Shown: in pieces, positions 49,101-63,947 of the stretch
Layout of the letters: each line of letters starts with the position of its first letter
Position numbering within the stretch: the first letter of the stretch is position 1
NCBI GenBank assembly: GCA_019637585.1
Contig: JAHBVL010000010.1
Location: 1-64,000, forward strand
DNA: 64,000 nt
Direction: 5' to 3'
From: Thermomicrobiales bacterium
Lineage (GTDB): Bacteria; Chloroflexota; Chloroflexia; Thermomicrobiales; UBA6265
Made by a program: the position numbers and the translations under genes
Notes under the pieces: generated by a model
Told to the model about the DNA's origin: nothing
Database searches by the model: none
The model's input: only the letters and a program-made list of their open reading frames with translations

Positions 49101-52100
49101 GTGTTTGCTGCGTCTACGCTGTTCACAACCACATAGGGATCGGACAGGGTCTGCGCGGTAATGGTGACGTGTGTCGACACGCCATCGACGACGACGACGG
49201 TTTCGTCGTCGAAGAGAGCATGCCGGGCAAAGGTTTCCATGAATCCCGAAATCCGATACGTGCCCGGCTCGAGATCATAGGACCGTGTAACGCCGTCGAC
49301 CGCGTAACCTGGCGAATCGTATCCATCGCATGGGTCATCCAGATGCGACGTGCCTTGCCATATGCGGAAGCACGCCCCGAGAATCGGATTTCCGAGCTCG
49401 TCCTCATACGTGATAACCAGTGACGCATGCTTTGGTGGGTTGACGATGTCGATCGCCGCAGTCTGACCGAGATCGATGGCAACCGGGCTCCAGTCGTAGT
49501 GGTTGCCAACGCTCGGGCGCCACTGGTAAAGACTCCCTTCCCCTGTTCCCGTGTGGAAGGTGACGATCCCATCAAAGGAACCATCGTCTTCATCGCAGAG
49601 TGATGCTCCATCGGAGACCGAGAGAAAGAAACAGGCGCCGACCGCGGGATTCCCCTGGCCATCTGTCGTGGTGACCACAAGCACGGGCGCCGCGGGCTCG
49701 ATTTCGATGTTGATCTCGAGCGGGGAGGATCCGTCGTGGACAACGAGATACGGAGAGAAGGAAGGAGCCGTGGCACCACGCAGGTGAACGAGCTGCACGC
49801 TGTATTCACCCGGCGGCAAACCCCAGATATCGAGCGGCGTTGCATCGCCGTCCTGTTGCCCACAAACGTAGGCATATGACGGTGACGCGGTCGCCTGCAA
49901 CTGGACACAGAACATAACATCCTGGCTTTGACCCTGATGCGTCGCGGCGATGATGGCCGAGCGCTCGAGGACGAACACTTCTTCGACCAACATCTGACCG
50001 GGCTCGACGATAACGGAGCGCACTTCCGACCATTCCTCGAGGTAGTAGTTGCCCTTGACCGCGATGGTGAACGCTCCCGAGTCTGTGAACTGGGACCAGG
50101 CAAAGGTCCCGTCACTGTCGTAATCCGACTGGCAATAGGAGTTCGGAACGTCGGTCTCCACCCACGAGCCTACGCACGAAGTTCCGACAGGATTCCCCTG
50201 TTCGTCAGTGATGTTGACGACGACCATCACCTGGCGGTTGACATCGACCTGGAAGGGAACATCGATGCTCAGGGTGTCGTTGGCAGGTATTGCGATGTGC
50301 CAGGGGAAGTTCTCCGAGCGGACATAGCCAGCCGGATCCGGATCAGTCGTCAGGTTGACCGGGCCTGACTCGACATTCGCGATGACGCCGGTGCCGTTTT
50401 CGCCGGCGCATCCCCACCGGCTCCATGTGGAGCTCTGAAGATGGAGACAACCTCCCAGACCAGCCAGAGGATTCCCTTCATCGTCGACAAACGTGAACTC
50501 CAGGTTGCCGTAGACGATTGGTTCGGCCAGCACATAGGTACCGCTTCCGTACTCCGCTTCGAGCGTGGCAACCTCGGCGCAGACCATGCCATTCGAGACA
50601 CCGCCGCTGGTGATGTCTGTCCAGACGCCGTCGATACTGACGAAGAACCGGACCGTGTCGGGAAGATCGAACGATCTTGCTGACAGAGGAACGCAGATGG
50701 TGACCGGGCCGGAATACTCGGCAGAGGTGTTGAAGCTCACCCCAAATCCGGTGTCACCGTCGAATCCCTCCGGGGTTGGAGCGTTGCCGCCGCTTGCCCA
50801 GGCATAGGTGTATCCGGCACTGGCGACTTCGCTGAACGTCACGACTGCCTGCACGGTGCCGAGTGTGTTGACGACGACATTCGTCCCGGCCGGGGTGTTC
50901 GGAACCGCGCCCCAGTGCTGCACGGTGATCTCGACCGGGCGCTCGGAGCCGATGTGCAGATCGGTTGTGCGCCTTTCGTACAGCCATTCCGGCGCCCGAG
51001 TCGTGACGAGCGTGTAATCACCATCCAGGATGTTGTTCCACCTGTCGTTGATGATGGTGATACCGTCGTTGGACCCGTCACTATCATCACAGACGGATGG
51101 CCAGTAGCTGCCCGACGGCCCGACGAGCATATAGCACGCTCCGGGTGCCATCGATCCATGCTCGTCTGTGGAGGTCACGATCACGGCCTGATCGAGTTCG
51201 AGGCGGTCCATGATGAAGGTCAGCTCGAGTGGTTCAGACTCGCCGATCGTCACGATGCGTGGCTCGATAACCTGGAAGCCGTAGCTTTCACTCAGATATT
51301 GCGTCAGCTGGTAGTCGCCCGGCGGCAGGCCAAAGAAGGTCGCGACGCCGTCGATTGGATTGACCCCCGCATCGTTCCAGTTCTGGTCGCACGACATGAA
51401 GCCGTCTCCCGGCGGATCGAGCTGTACGAGCTGGTAGCAGGGATGTGGCACGAGGTTGCCCTGGCTGTCGACCGATGTGAAGATCGCGGAGGCGGACATT
51501 GATGTCACAACCCGTTCGACAAGCTGCTCTTCGTCGAGATCGACCGCGAACCAGTCGCCAGAACCCTCGTACCCGTAGGGGATGAACGTCGGGCGCACGT
51601 CAACGACGCCGGACAGACCGTAGAAGTGAGTCAACCCGTCGTTCGCATCGTCCGCGTAGTCGCAGGAGACCGTGGACGGATACATCACCTGGAAACAGAC
51701 GCCGGGAACAGCGGCTCCATCCTGGTCCACCAGCGATACCGTGAGAGCGACAGCGCTCTGAACGAAATCAACGGTGAGATAGCGGGTGTTCCAGTCGCGG
51801 ATGACGGCGGTTGCCGACGTGAAACTCGAGGAGTATCCAGGAGACGTATAGCCCCTGTAGACCTCGTGCGTCCCTTCTGGTATGCCGTAGAAGACAATTC
51901 GCCCGTCGATACCGTCGATACCGTCGATACCGTCGTGGTAGTCGCACGCTTCACGGATATCGCCGGCGATGTCGAAGTAGAAGCAGCTGTCGACTGGTGC
52001 ATAGAGGCCATCGACCGTTGTTTCGACGATCAGAGAAGGCGAGAGGTAGACCGTCTGCTGGACCAGCGTCTGGCCAGGTGAGACCGTGAATGCAACTTCG

Positions 52101-55100
52101 GTTGCCCAACCGTTGTACTGCTGGAAGGGTTTCACGCCGATGGTATGCGTTCCCTCCTCGAAGGGACCAGGAACGAAGACGACGCCTCCACCCGATTGGA
52201 CGGACGTGCACTCCCCAGACCACCCATCAACGGGGCCCGCGCACGCGCCCGGCAAGAGATCTCCGCTCCAGCCGTCGTACACGAAGAGGAGAAGCGATGC
52301 AGCCGCTGGTTCAGGTTCTTCCTGGATGGGGCTGAGCTGGAAGGAGACGCTCCTGAACTGCCCGGCCGAGATGTCGATCTGCTGCCGGGAGTCCGAAACC
52401 AGCTCATAATCCGCCGGTCCATCCACGTGCACAATGCAGTAGCTGCCGGGCGCCAGCTCTTGCCGTACGTAGCCCGACGCATTGGTCGTGACAGTGTCGA
52501 CGACCGTGCCCTCGTCGTCGCATGACGCGTCGATGCTCACGATGTCGAACGTTGCGCCGGGTATCCCGGTCGCGATCGTGATCCCGCCGCTGCCATTCAT
52601 TTCGTGGTAGATCGTGTGCGACACCACATCGCCCGCTTCCACCGCGAGCGATGGGAGCTCCGCGCCTTCAGCCAGCTTCCACAGCATTGGGGGTGAGTAC
52701 GACTCGATCGTCGGGGTGGTTCCGGCCTCGATGTAGAGGTCGATGGTGCTGTCGGACGACGTGGGAATACCGGAGTAGTGATCCTCATCGCAGACAGTGG
52801 TCTGACCGTTGAACACCGGCTCGCTGAGCGTCACGCAGGCGCCGTCAGCATGTCCCGAACCCATTTCGTAATAGTGGAAGAGCGCGCCGTCACCCAGATT
52901 CCGAAGGTTGAGCCGAACCAGCCCATAGATCTCGGGGTCCGGACGCGTCGGGAAGGTGGCAAAGGTGAACGTGACGTTCGCCGTTTCCCCTTCGGTGACC
53001 GTGACCGACTGATGGCGCGCCTCTGGATCGTCGAATCCGGGCGGCGTCCAGTTGAGCCAGACACAATACTCACCCGGAGTTACATCCTCGAAAACATACA
53101 CGCCATCGATGTCCGTGACCCGCACAGCGAGCTGCTGGTCTGGTTGATCGCACGTCGTGGCGGTCGTATAGAGACCGACCTGCGCAGCCTCGACGGGATG
53201 ACCATTTCCGTCCTGCACCAGCGCACGAATCGATCCGGGTATGGTGTTTCCGGGGAGGAGAGCATAGCGAATTTCGACATGCGTGACCGAGCCAGCCACA
53301 ACCTCCGCCGTGACTGGATCGGGAGTGAGATAGCCTGGGGTCGACCCGGTAGGCGTAAACGTGTGCGTTCCCGGCTCGAGGAGATAGACCAGCTCGAAGG
53401 AGCCGTCGAGAGCCCCGTTGAAGTCGTCGCATTCGGGTCCAGAAAGTGATCCGCCGGGGGCAACGCTGTACCGTACACAGGGATTGATGCCGGGGCCTAC
53501 CAGTGGCTCAAGAGTCGCGTCCTGCACTGCGTCAATGACGACGGTGCCGCCCTGCAGTGACTCCAGCACGACGACACTCATCTCACCGACAACATCGAAC
53601 GTGACGAATTCCGAGTAGAAGTAGCCGATCCCGGACCATCCGGAGACTTCATACCGGCCGGGCGGCAATGCGAAAACAGCAACGCCGTTCGGACTGTCGC
53701 TTCCCTCGGCGTTGCCTAGTCCCGATGCCACGAGAGGACCAACGCCCTCTCCCGGGACCTCTTCAAAGATTCGAATGTCGCCAACAGGCACGGGCAGACC
53801 TGATGACTTTTCGACGAGATGGAACGTGACAGGAATGGGATCGTTGCCCCACCAGGTCACGATGGTGACTGTCGTGGTGTCGGTCGCGCAGGTGTTGATC
53901 TCATTGCAGACCCGCAGCGAGACGGTGTACTCGCCGGGCTCGCCGAAGGCTGATGCGCTGACCAGTGGCGACGCTTCGTGCGTGTCGCCGGCATCGTCGA
54001 ATGCACCATTGCCATCGAGGTCCCAGGCAAATGCCAGATAGTCGCCGCCAGCGCCGCTGCCATTCAGCGTGACCTGCTCACCCTCGACGACGGTGTATGG
54101 GCCACCTGCGTCGGCGGTGACGGCAATCTTTGTGTAATCCAGATAGACGTTGTATGTGAGGTCGGAACCGGCATAGGCCGCAGGTTCTGGGTTCACATAC
54201 CCTGGCACAGTACCGATGGGCGAGAAGACCAATGGGCCTGCCGGGAGCGGAAACGCGTGGGCGTTGTAGACGCCGTCGACGGCTCCGTCGAGGCTGTCGC
54301 AGACCGTGGCAATCGTCACGCCTGGCTCAGCGAGCGTGCCAGAGATGATGTCGACGCACGCGTCCCAGATGTTTGGGTAGCGGAGCGGGTTGGAGTCGGC
54401 GGCATCCCGGAAGACAATGACTGGCGCGACGCTGTTGCTGTAGTAGGTCAGGTGAACCGCGTCCATGCCGATCGCGACGTTCAGATAGAACGAAAGGGGC
54501 GTGAGGAGTCCATCGGCTCCGAGGGGCGTAACGTGATAGCGGCCGGCTTCGAGCAGCACCTGGAAGAGACTGGGGTCCTGGGGATCCGCATATGTGGCTC
54601 CCCAGAGTTCCTGCGTGCCGTCCGGACCACCTTCAGGGGCGCTCATCAGAAGGAGACCAACGAAATTCAACGGCTGCCCCGTGCCACCTCTTCCATCAAC
54701 GGTCCTGAACTCGACCAGCACATTGGCCACGAGCGGATTGGTGTCGTTGGCGATCTCCTCGCCGTCGTTGAATCCGTCGCCGTCCGTGTCGGGGTTCAGC
54801 GGGTCGGTGAAATGGAAGCCGCGTTCGTCGCCATCGGACAGACCGTCGCCGTCGGTGTCGGCAAGGAGAGGATTGGTGCCGAGCACATTGACTTCGTACC
54901 CGTCGCCGAGGGTGTCGTCGTCGGTGTCGCCATCAAACGGATCGGTACCGAGGAGGAGCTCCTCTTCGTCGGATAGACCGTCGCCGTCGAGGTCGCCGTC
55001 GGTCTGCATCTCTGCGACGACAAACTTCAGCCAGTTGTAGTCCGGTCCGAGGTTCTCGACGATGCCGCAGACGCTCGTCGCGGTCGGATGGGAGGTCGTC

Positions 55101-57508
55101 AGGTCAGTCCACCGGTAGGGAAAGTCAGACCGCATCAGCAGCCGGACGAGATACTGCGCCGAGAACGTCGCGCCGGAGTAGTCTGCGCAGATCTTGACAG
55201 GCCCGGAATACGTGCTCGTTATGCTGATGATGCGCCAGTGGAGAGAGTTCTCGAACTCAAAGCCGGTTGGCACGTACGGCAATCCGTACGAGTACCGATC
55301 GATCATCTGGGTCCAGGCGGTTCCCGCCGTCGTAACGCTGGTGAAGGTCAGCGTGATGCCATCGCCGGCGTAGATCTCGACCTCATTGCCTGTTGGGACA
55401 ATCGCCTCATGATAGAGCTGATAGGTCGTCACGCCGTTGTGACCATAGGTGGGGATATACGTGTGTGGACCGCCGCTGGTGACTGTGTATCCAACTGGCG
55501 GGACATACTGGACGGCGGTGATTTCTCCCGCCGGAAGGACGACTTCGATGATGCCGTCGCCATCTTCCACCGCGGAAATCATTTCCCCGCTCGGGCCGGT
55601 CATGGAGATCGAGGCGCCCGATCCTTCGCCGAGGTGGTTGCCAAGATAGATCTCGAAGCGGAAGAGGTCGGATGGCGCCGCGACGGAGAAAATGCCGAGA
55701 CTTGTCGTCGTACCGCAGATCACGCCATTGACGGGTGCCCCGTCTGAAATGTCCTCCCAGTTGCCTTCGTTGTAGGCGTAGAGGCGCGCTTCTGCTGGAT
55801 CGCCAAATGGCTGGCCCGACGCATCCGCGCAGACCTCGATGGATCCGGTGTATTCGGCGGTTGTCAACACCTCCCGCAAAAGCTGACTACGAGGCGAGAA
55901 ACCGGGCGGGTGCACATAACCGTACGATGGATATCGCGCCCAGGTCGTTCCCGATGTATCGAGCTGATCGAATGTGAGCGTGAATCCCTGACCGGCGTCG
56001 ATTCGGACGTTCTGGCCGGCGTCAGTGTTCGATTCGCTCAGATAGATGACCGACTGGCTGCCCCCGCCACTGGCAAGTACTGTGCGGGAAGACGGAGATG
56101 GGGAGTTCAGCATCTCGTATCCGGCTGGAGGGGTCACTTCAGTGATGTAGTAGATACCGGGAGGCGGATAGAGGAAAACGTACCCATCGAGGCCAGAGTG
56201 ATCATCGGCATCGCACATTGTGTAGGTTTGTTGGGTCGCGTCATTGATCACCGTCATGCACCCATCGACGGTGTCATCGACAGGCACGACTGGGATGTTT
56301 GTCCAGTTGTCGTAAAACGTGATGCTGACCATTCCCCCGTAACTCTGGGTCAGCATGATGGGCGTGAGGTCTGCCTGCGGCCCGGTGCACAGTTCAGTGT
56401 CCGTGGGGAAGCTGGCAAGGTCCAGCGCTGTCCACCATCCGGGAATCGCTGAATAGAGAAAGATGTTCCCGTACGCAGAGAAATCCACCGGATCGTACTG
56501 AATGCAGAGGGAAACACTGCCGTTGTACGACCCACCGGTCACGGTGAGTGCGAATGCCTGCGTTTCGGAAGGATTCGGGAGCTGGTCCGGTTGGTAACCT
56601 GAATATGAGTTGGGATCGATCGGCGAGGCGGTCAGCATCGCAGTTTCCTCGATCTGATCGAAGGTCACGGTGATGTTCGGGAAGCCGTCCGGAGAGAGTT
56701 GGACGTTCTCGAGCATCGCTGGCGCTGGTTCTTCGCCGTTGGGGGTGTCGTCGCAGAGATCCCCCAGCCCGTCCTGATCGGTATCGAGCTGGTCGGGGTT
56801 GGCGACCGTGGGGCAGTTGTCGTTCGCGTCGTCGATGCCGTCGTCGTCGGAATCGAGCGCCGCCGCAACGCAGTACCCGGTCGCCGGGTCGATTTCGAAG
56901 CCGGCGTTACAGGCCGGAGGTGCACGTGGATCGGTGCCTTGCGCGACTTCGAATCCATCCGAAAACCCGTCGCCGTCGGTGTCCGCGTTTAGCGGATCCG
57001 TGTTGTAGATGTTGACTTCGTCGCCGTCCAGCAGCCCGTCAGCATCATGATCCGGATTCCACGGATCGGTTCCCCAGGTGATGACCTCGGCATAGTCCGA
57101 TAGTCCGTCACTGTCGGAATCGGACTGGAGTGGCAACGTGAACCATGTCCACACCTCGTCGCCGTCGAGGAGTCCATCCCCGTCGCTGTCCGCGATCAAC
57201 GGTGACGTGCCCTGGATGGTCTCATCTCCATCGCCAAGACCATCGTCGTCCGAATCGGGGTCGGTCGGACTTGTTCCGTAGGTATAGACCTCCTCTCCGT
57301 CGAGCAGGCCGTCGCCATCCGAATCGGGGTTGTTGATGTCGGTGCCCCAGACCGCTTCTTCATCGTCATAGAGCCCGTCATTGTCAGAGTCGGTCTGGGC
57401 AGCAGCGTCGTTGACAGGCAACGGCGCAATGGCCGCGAATGGCGTCAGGAGCGACGCGAGCAACGTGACGATGACCAACCACTGCGTGAGTTTCCTGATG
57501 CTCGCCAT
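46124..57508 (-). CDS. Giant secreted multidomain protein, 3794 aa (TSP3, PKD, SpaA-like and tandem C-terminal modules)
   Basis: A 3794-residue exported protein. After a Sec signal (ending near AAAQ), residues 40-262 are thrombospondin type 3 calcium repeats ([18 protein letters not shown]). A second cluster lies about 833-930, and a PKD domain about 1133-1217 ([17 protein letters not shown]). The centre is made of many SpaA/Cna-B-like domains and several beta domains of the DISTT...CGxTxxxSPF type. The last 780 residues are seven tandem modules of two alternating types. It lacks an LPxTG tail. A GGGAGAG ribosome site precedes the ATG. The architecture suggests a Ca-rich, extended surface or matrix adhesin. 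No enzymatic domain was seen. Confidence 0.8.
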   Translation of the reverse strand: MASIRKLTQWLVIVTLLASLLTPFAAIAPLPVNDAAAQTDSDNDGLYDDEEAVWGTDINNPDSDGDGLLDGEEVYTYGTSPTDPDSDDDGLGDGDETIQGTSPLIADSDGDGLLDGDEVWTWFTLPLQSDSDSDGLSDYAEVITWGTDPWNPDHDADGLLDGDEVNIYNTDPLNADTDGDGFSDGFEVAQGTDPRAPPACNAGFEIDPATGYCVAAALDSDDDGIDDANDNCPTVANPDQLDTDQDGLGDLCDDTPNGEEPAPAMLENVQLSPDGFPNITVTFDQIEETAMLTASPIDPNSYSGYQPDQLPNPSETQAFALTVTGGSYNGSVSLCIQYDPVDFSAYGNIFLYSAIPGWWTALDLASFPTDTELCTGPQADLTPIMLTQSYGGMVSITFYDNWTNIPVVPVDDTVDGCMTVINDATQQTYTMCDADDHSGLDGYVFLYPPPGIYYITEVTPPAGYEMLNSPSPSSRTVLASGGGSQSVIYLSESNTDAGQNVRIDAGQGFTLTFDQLDTSGTTWARYPSYGYVHPPGFSPRSQLLREVLTTAEYTGSIEVCADASGQPFGDPAEARLYAYNEGNWEDISDGAPVNGVICGTTTSLGIFSVAAPSDLFRFEIYLGNHLGEGSGASISMTGPSGEMISAVEDGDGIIEVVLPAGEITAVQYVPPVGYTVTSGGPHTYIPTYGHNGVTTYQLYHEAIVPTGNEVEIYAGDGITLTFTSVTTAGTAWTQMIDRYSYGLPYVPTGFEFENSLHWRIISITSTYSGPVKICADYSGATFSAQYLVRLLMRSDFPYRWTDLTTSHPTATSVCGIVENLGPDYNWLKFVVAEMQTDGDLDGDGLSDEEELLLGTDPFDGDTDDDTLGDGYEVNVLGTNPLLADTDGDGLSDGDERGFHFTDPLNPDTDGDGFNDGEEIANDTNPLVANVLVEFRTVDGRGGTGQPLNFVGLLLMSAPEGGPDGTQELWGATYADPQDPSLFQVLLEAGRYHVTPLGADGLLTPLSFYLNVAIGMDAVHLTYYSNSVAPVIVFRDAADSNPLRYPNIWDACVDIISGTLAEPGVTIATVCDSLDGAVDGVYNAHAFPLPAGPLVFSPIGTVPGYVNPEPAAYAGSDLTYNVYLDYTKIAVTADAGGPYTVVEGEQVTLNGSGAGGDYLAFAWDLDGNGAFDDAGDTHEASPLVSASAFGEPGEYTVSLRVCNEINTCATDTTTVTIVTWWGNDPIPVTFHLVEKSSGLPVPVGDIRIFEEVPGEGVGPLVASGLGNAEGSDSPNGVAVFALPPGRYEVSGWSGIGYFYSEFVTFDVVGEMSVVVLESLQGGTVVIDAVQDATLEPLVGPGINPCVRYSVAPGGSLSGPECDDFNGALDGSFELVYLLEPGTHTFTPTGSTPGYLTPDPVTAEVVAGSVTHVEIRYALLPGNTIPGSIRALVQDGNGHPVEAAQVGLYTTATTCDQPDQQLAVRVTDIDGVYVFEDVTPGEYCVWLNWTPPGFDDPEARHQSVTVTEGETANVTFTFATFPTRPDPEIYGLVRLNLRNLGDGALFHYYEMGSGHADGACVTLSEPVFNGQTTVCDEDHYSGIPTSSDSTIDLYIEAGTTPTIESYSPPMLWKLAEGAELPSLAVEAGDVVSHTIYHEMNGSGGITIATGIPGATFDIVSIDASCDDEGTVVDTVTTNASGYVRQELAPGSYCIVHVDGPADYELVSDSRQQIDISAGQFRSVSFQLSPIQEEPEPAAASLLLFVYDGWSGDLLPGACAGPVDGWSGECTSVQSGGGVVFVPGPFEEGTHTIGVKPFQQYNGWATEVAFTVSPGQTLVQQTVYLSPSLIVETTVDGLYAPVDSCFYFDIAGDIREACDYHDGIDGIDGIDGRIVFYGIPEGTHEVYRGYTSPGYSSSFTSATAVIRDWNTRYLTVDFVQSAVALTVSLVDQDGAAVPGVCFQVMYPSTVSCDYADDANDGLTHFYGLSGVVDVRPTFIPYGYEGSGDWFAVDLDEEQLVERVVTSMSASAIFTSVDSQGNLVPHPCYQLVQLDPPGDGFMSCDQNWNDAGVNPIDGVATFFGLPPGDYQLTQYLSESYGFQVIEPRIVTIGESEPLELTFIMDRLELDQAVIVTSTDEHGSMAPGACYMLVGPSGSYWPSVCDDSDGSNDGITIINDRWNNILDGDYTLVTTRAPEWLYERRTTDLHIGSERPVEITVQHWGAVPNTPAGTNVVVNTLGTVQAVVTFSEVASAGYTYAWASGGNAPTPEGFDGDTGFGVSFNTSAEYSGPVTICVPLSARSFDLPDTVRFFVSIDGVWTDITSGGVSNGMVCAEVATLEAEYGSGTYVLAEPIVYGNLEFTFVDDEGNPLAGLGGCLHLQSSTWSRWGCAGENGTGVIANVESGPVNLTTDPDPAGYVRSENFPWHIAIPANDTLSIDVPFQVDVNRQVMVVVNITDEQGNPVGTSCVGSWVETDVPNSYCQSDYDSDGTFAWSQFTDSGAFTIAVKGNYYLEEWSEVRSVIVEPGQMLVEEVFVLERSAIIAATHQGQSQDVMFCVQLQATASPSYAYVCGQQDGDATPLDIWGLPPGEYSVQLVHLRGATAPSFSPYLVVHDGSSPLEINIEIEPAAPVLVVTTTDGQGNPAVGACFFLSVSDGASLCDEDDGSFDGIVTFHTGTGEGSLYQWRPSVGNHYDWSPVAIDLGQTAAIDIVNPPKHASLVITYEDELGNPILGACFRIWQGTSHLDDPCDGYDSPGYAVDGVTRSYDLEPGTYRISGFMETFARHALFDDETVVVVDGVSTHVTITAQTLSDPYVVVNSVDAANTPAPGGCYHLYRTGSISWGPVCDADDGQNDGQTSIFLPYQSIGIGQYWIIESTAPTGLAKAPATSVTLVDARPVTMTLVHDGYLSPPNTAAGSGSTFTDPGTGITLTFDNVTQAGTTTVTVDTNPPALPAGFSIDTALFFDISTTALFEGMIEICLPYEPAAFADPEALQLLHFAGDWIAITSGNDTVNGIICGWTSSLSPFAIAEPEVLAPPMVISPFQSPVVAGGVTSMVGGTAINLRFTVKQEGVTLTDPAVIASVTYQPCATATDPVAIPGLTWTGSRFQVRWTTPEIDGCFIVSATTTDGAMTVAEFELTGNPGIHTINGFLSPVLMDGVNSLEGGKTVQVRFQVYRDEDRVTDVGIVDSLTSTQVDCVSGEAIGGSVAIAGLAYASNRFQTVWTTPEIDGCFQLRAEAAGAVATASFELWGNSGWYEFGAGFLAPVVTGGVTEMIGGNTLIIRFKVTLNGDLQTDPSVISTLRVQEIDCSTGSALDGVAPIQIAGLTYASNRFQTTWLTPEVDTCYLLHAEAVDGQFIESTIELTGNPGILTIDGFQSPVLMDGVNSLEGGKPVNVRFYIYRDEDRVSDLSYLDALGYQQVECGDASVLIGEFVALPEPVVVNKRFQTTWTTPEIDGCFQLIAKVEGDSITADYELWGNSGLYEFGAGFLSPIVMGNHLHEGGRNLAVRFKVTLNGDLVSDTGVITDLSYVEIDCTSGAEIDGGLAGSLLAGLTFASNRFNASWATPEVDTCFRLRAEASDGQAMSTQIELYGNPGIITVDGFLSPVLMESVNSLEGGKSISLRFRIYRDEDRMSDLGLVESLAWQQVDCGTGDLIGGSNSIGGVSYTGSRFETTWVSPEIDGCFLVTATAAGGDSATAEFTLWGNSGLYEVSTFTSPVLMGQPNVYAGGTKVWLRFAVTFNGDVVSELSSVASLTYTPVSCEDGSALGSPQAISGLAFATNKFQVRWTTPSSPGCYAVTATTVDDVSITASFELT
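46127..48470 (-). repeat. Seven tandem protein modules encoded at the 3' end of the giant gene
   Basis: Seven modules of about 108-112 residues (about residues 3013-3794). Each has a start like FLSPVL, a GG-x-RFxV strand, a DC-SG-type middle, then an [17 protein letters not shown] strand block. Types alternate: one with the segment [10 protein letters not shown] and YRDEDR, one with GAGFLxPV and VTLNGDL. The plan resembles the PxKF domain of bacterial surface proteins, but the divergence is large. The DNA itself is also clearly repetitive. Confidence 0.7.
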
Positions 57509-57645
57509 GACTCTCTCCCAATCCTCGCCCGGTCTGTTTCCAGACCTCGATCAGCACACCGACTTGCCGCTGGCAGGCGCCAGTTCTCTCGATCATGCGG
57601 CTGCATTTGGGATCTGAATGTGCTCTGCGACACACCTTGAACGAA

Positions 57646-57671
57646 CCCCTCTCCCGCGGTCGGGAGAGGGG
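57646..57671. repeat. Perfect REP-like hairpin between the giant and GH51 genes
   Basis: CCCCTCTCCCG (57646-57656), loop CGGT, CGGGAGAGGGG (57661-57671): a perfect 11-bp stem. It is followed by GCAGGGGTGAG, a sequence context seen around dispersed palindromes in many GC-rich genomes. It may end GH51-strand transcription or be a REP element. Confidence 0.6.
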
Positions 57672-57775
57672 CAGGGGTGAGGGGAGCGAGGCGGTCGATC
57701 CCGCCGCTACCCATCCCCAGAAGGGAGATGAAGATCAGACGTGATCGCGGTCCGCTTCTAGCTGCCGAGCGGTAG

Positions 57776-61007
<3,232 letters not shown>

Positions 61008-61014
<7 letters not shown>

Positions 61015-61250
61015 TTCATAGTTCATAGTTGATAGTGCATAGAAGTCCGGAGTCCGAAGTCCGGAGTCCGAGGTCCGCAGTCCGAAGTCCGCAGTCCGAG
61101 GTCCGAAGCTCGGGATCGGTGGTCCGGGCTCAAGGACGTCGAGCATCGGACCCTGCCCTACAGCCGGCATAACCTTTCTATGCACTATGAACCATGCACT
61201 ATCAACTATTCACTATCAACCATCAACTATGCACTATGAACTATGCGCTA
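61008..61250. repeat. Heptamer array locus 5: inverted TTCATAG arrays with GTCCGNN array in the loop
   Basis: Five in-phase heptads (TTCATAG three times, TTGATAG, TGCATAG) at 61008-61042 are followed directly by nine heptads of RGTCCGN type at 61044-61106, then degenerate copies to about 61127. On the far side, ten in-phase reversed heptads (consensus CTATNNA) run from 61178 to 61247. The outer arms are inverted and complementary. The plus-strand amidase stop (61012-61014) is inside the left array, and the minus-strand M14 stop (61248-61250) continues the phase of the right array. Confidence 0.85.
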
Positions 61251-62279
61251 CTCCCCGTTCAATACCGCCTCCGCCTCGATCGGTTGTCCCGTGACGAAAA
61301 CGCTATCACCGGCGAGGGTTGGGGTGGTAGCCCGGATGACGGTCAGGATGCCGTCCAGTGGCGCGGTGAAGACCCGGGGGGCGCGCTCGGGGGTGGCGGG
61401 GAACCAGAGACGGCCGACGGGATCACCCTTCTGCACCGCATCGCCCGGTTCGAGCAGGTTCTCCCAGAAGCCGGGTTCGTCGGTATTGACGTAATTCTCG
61501 GGATCCCGGCCGTCGAGAATGATGGCGGGCGCTTTCCCTAGCGATTCGCGGGTTTGCAGCGCTCCCTTGAGCACACCTTCGTGGCGAAGCACGTTGGTGA
61601 GACCGCTCCACGCCAGCTGATGCACGTAAGCCGGCACCCGCCCGCCGCCGCCCAGTTCGGTGGTGATGACCGTTTTGCCCTGGTCCTCGGCTTCGACCGG
61701 CAGGAGCCCGGTGCCGTTGACGTCGATATAAAGGAAGTGATAGTCGCTATTCCAGGCGAGCATCCCCTCCAGCATCGCCTTGCGCTGAGCGGGATTGTCG
61801 ACCACATGCATGTGGGAGCAGGGGAGAAAGAAGAAGGCGTTGCCGCCGGAGTGCATGTCGATGACCACGTCGGCCATGGGGAAAAGGACGCGGGTGAAGT
61901 AGTCGGCGATCTGCTCGGCGGGAGGACCATCCGGCCGGCCGGGAAAAGACCGGTTGAAATTGACCCCTGAGGGCCACAGCCGGGTGAATGCCCAGGCGGC
62001 TTCGACCGAGATGACCGGAATGATGATGATCCGGCCAGTGACATCCGCCGCCTCGATTTCGTCGATCAGGCGGAGTGCCGCAATCTGTCCTTCGTACTCG
62101 TTGCCATGATTGCCGCCCGTGACCAGCACAGTCGGTCCTTCGCCATTGGTGATGCAGGCGATCGGGATCAAGTCGTATGCCCAGCCGCCATTGTTGGAGA
62201 TGCGGGGGTATCGCAACCGGCCGATCTGCTTGCCCGGTGCGGAAAGGTCGATGGACGACGTGACGGATGGTGCGTTCAT
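61248..62279 (-). CDS. M14-family succinylglutamate desuccinylase/aspartoacylase-like deacylase
   Basis: A 343-residue zinc deacylase of the AstE/AspA family (M14), which removes acyl groups from N-acyl amino acids. Zinc ligands are His58 and Glu61 (GNHGNEYEG) and His143 (DMHSGG), and the catalytic Glu208 is in TTELGGGG. A C-terminal beta domain (VFTAPLDGIL) is typical of the longer members such as DoeB, which deacetylate ectoine-derived diaminobutyrate. No ectoine genes are in the window. The start at 62279 has a GGGAG site. The substrate is open. Confidence 0.85.
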   Translation of the reverse strand: MNAPSVTSSIDLSAPGKQIGRLRYPRISNNGGWAYDLIPIACITNGEGPTVLVTGGNHGNEYEGQIAALRLIDEIEAADVTGRIIIIPVISVEAAWAFTRLWPSGVNFNRSFPGRPDGPPAEQIADYFTRVLFPMADVVIDMHSGGNAFFFLPCSHMHVVDNPAQRKAMLEGMLAWNSDYHFLYIDVNGTGLLPVEAEDQGKTVITTELGGGGRVPAYVHQLAWSGLTNVLRHEGVLKGALQTRESLGKAPAIILDGRDPENYVNTDEPGFWENLLEPGDAVQKGDPVGRLWFPATPERAPRVFTAPLDGILTVIRATTPTLAGDSVFVTGQPIEAEAVLNGE

Positions 62280-62386
62280 AGTGCTCCCAGACGAGAAGAG
62301 GTGGCTCGCAATGCATCCTGCTCGGGACGGACGCTTGCGCGAACATACGGCGAATGGGGGCGACGCGCAAGCGGGGGAACGGAGCC

Positions 62387-62413
62387 GGCAGCGGGCGGCT
62401 GGCAGCGGGCAGA
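62387..62413. repeat. Heptamer array locus 6: GGCAGCG heptads upstream of the M14 gene
   Basis: GGCAGCG, GGCGGCT, GGCAGCG, then GGCAGA follow each other in 7-base phase. A short reverse-complement copy, CTGCCCG twice, lies at about 62722-62735, some 330 bases away. The unit resembles the GCAGTCA family with changed last bases. Short and therefore less certain than the other loci. Confidence 0.45.
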
Positions 62414-62745
62414 ACCACAGGCCCGGGTTATTCAGTAGCGGCTGCAAAGATCTCTTGAGATGGGAGCCTGAGTCATCTGCGTTTCCGCGAAATCCGCCCG
62501 GCCGTCAACGGGCCGGGCTCACAATGCGAAGGTCCTTCAGACCTGAGGCGCGGCCCCGGTAGGGGCATCGCACCGTGAGCGTCGCCGTTTACGGCGTCGC
62601 GGACGCCCGGACAGCGTAGTCCAGGTTTGCCGCAATCTGCCGAGCCAAAGGGGTGTTCGCGCAGGGGCGCCTCACTGAATGGTCCGGGCCAGTGTGTCCA
62701 TCGAAGCCTGGGGTCCGGCGACTGCCCGCTGCCCGCTCAAAATGA

Positions 62746-62782
62746 TGCGGCGATGGGTGGAGGAGAGGTACCCATCGCCGCA
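62746..62782. other. Perfect 13-bp hairpin with SD-like loop
   Basis: TGCGGCGATGGGT (62746-62758) and ACCCATCGCCGCA (62770-62782) are perfect complements with an 11-base loop GGAGGAGAGGT. The loop is a strong Shine-Dalgarno-like sequence. There is no T-tract, so it is not a typical terminator. No open frame starts directly after it. Confidence 0.6.
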
Positions 62783-62794
62783 GAGCATTTGAAT

Positions 62795-62823
62795 GAGCCA
62801 GCTCATGGCTGGTGGGCTGGCTC
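62795..62823. other. Second hairpin in the same spacer
   Basis: GAGCCAGC (62795-62802) and GCTGGCTC (62816-62823) form a perfect 8-bp stem around a 13-base loop, only 12 bases after the previous hairpin. The two together could be a structured RNA. Confidence 0.4.
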
Positions 62824-63191
62824 CCGATTGTTGCCGCACTATTTCGAGCCTGGAGGCGAGCGTTGTCATGTCGCCGCTTCGCTGAGCTCTTTCCCAATTG
62901 CCGGCGCGACCTGCCCGATCGTCTTATCTGGGCTGTGTCGCGCCCGATCCGGATAGCTGATGATCGCGGTGACCACCTGGCCTTGCGATTCAACCCGGGG
63001 AGCGCCGCGAATGTCGTCCCCTGGTTGGTCGAAGCATTTCGAATCCGGATGCTGTGTACCCTCTTACGCAACCATGATCCATTAGCGCTGCTGGCAGTTG
63101 TCCATTACCTGCCAGTGACTACGAGTGTGCCTTCCGGATCGTTCCGTCACCACACGCACTACCCACGCGCCAGCGGCAGCTTCTGCCGGTG

Positions 63192-63395
63192 TCAGCTGGC
63201 GCTGCCGCGCGGCATTCGCCACGATTCGCCCTGCTCAGCGAGAACATCCCGCGTGACGCCGATCGTCGAGTTGGGGTCGTTTTCCATCCACGACGCTACC
63301 GGGCGGTCACGAATGAGGTCGCGAGCGTCGAAACCAACGAATGCAGCGAAGAGACCGAGACTCAACACGCCGGCAATCCCATACACAATTTCCAT
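63192..63395 (-). CDS. Small single-helix membrane protein
   Basis: A 67-residue protein with an N-terminal membrane helix (VYGIAGVLSLGLFAAFVG) followed by FDARDLIRDRPVASWM and a charged tail. The helix-then-FDARD plan resembles the 38-residue peptide at 30288 (helix then GADSR). The ATG at 63395 has GGAGG 5 bases upstream; a longer frame starts at 63422. Function unknown. Confidence 0.5.
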   Translation of the reverse strand: MEIVYGIAGVLSLGLFAAFVGFDARDLIRDRPVASWMENDPNSTIGVTRDVLAEQGESWRMPRGSAS

Positions 63396-63594
63396 CACAT
63401 CCTCCATTCCGGTAGGTTCCAATTACTCATTAGTCGCCGGTTGCCTCTTCAAATCGACAACCCCATTGTCCGGTTCTTGCGCTTCACTGCTGAGGCGCAA
63501 CGCCAACGCATTGGCGACGCGTCCGGCCCCGTGCCCGGTCGACCGTCCCGTTGTCCTGCGGTTCAGGCAGGCAAACGAGACGGTACGACGCTTC

Positions 63595-63852
63595 TTAGCA
63601 CGACAGGCTCATGGAGACGTTGTCTCCGGCCAGTTCATCGGCCTGGCGGCCGGACTCATCGATGTGAATCCATTCGCCCGCCGAGATCAGCGACCGGCCA
63701 ACCATCCTGCGGACTCCCGCGAAGCGAGCCCCCTGGCGGCTTCTCGAAACATCTCTGAGCATCTGGCGGCGGTCCGTGTTTCGGACCATTTCCTGGTGTT
63801 CCATCATCGCCAGATCGAGTATCACCATTGAATTGCGATCCATGACCGTCAC
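63595..63852 (-). CDS. Small hypothetical protein
   Basis: An 85-residue protein starting at GTG 63852 (82 residues if ATG 63843 is used) with GAAGGGA upstream. The N-terminus ILDLAMMEHQEMVRNTDRRQ forms a likely amphipathic helix, and the sequence has a C-terminal Ser/Met-rich end. No family recognised with confidence. It is on the same strand as, and upstream of, the small membrane protein at 63192. Confidence 0.4.
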   Translation of the reverse strand: MTVMDRNSMVILDLAMMEHQEMVRNTDRRQMLRDVSRSRQGARFAGVRRMVGRSLISAGEWIHIDESGRQADELAGDNVSMSLSC

Positions 63853-63947
63853 ATTCCCTTCTTAGATTCGGGCCGACCATTGGTCCGCCCCTACTTCAAT
63901 CGGTTTTGACCGCGCCGGAATCGATCGAGTCCGGCTCATCTACTGCG

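Larger units (their letters stand above)
62448..63191. other. Non-coding spacer rich in hairpins
   Basis: About 740 bases with no convincing gene. It holds CCCGGCC/GGGCCGGG (about 62500-62520), CGCCGT-TT-ACGGCG near 62586-62600, the short heptads near 62722, and two hairpins listed separately. Long open frames here are Arg-rich or have no ribosome site. No tRNA or known RNA was recognised. Confidence 0.5.

Noticed and set aside
46637-55747. Many plus-strand frames of 200-430 codons antisense to the giant gene
   Set aside because: They mirror the giant gene codon positions, lack ribosome sites and known domains, and no frame extends across the region. The giant frame has signal peptide and repeats.
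62589-63831. Frames of 160 and 339 codons in the end spacer
   Set aside because: Arg/Ser/Pro-rich low-information translations overlapping hairpins and better-supported small genes on the other strand.
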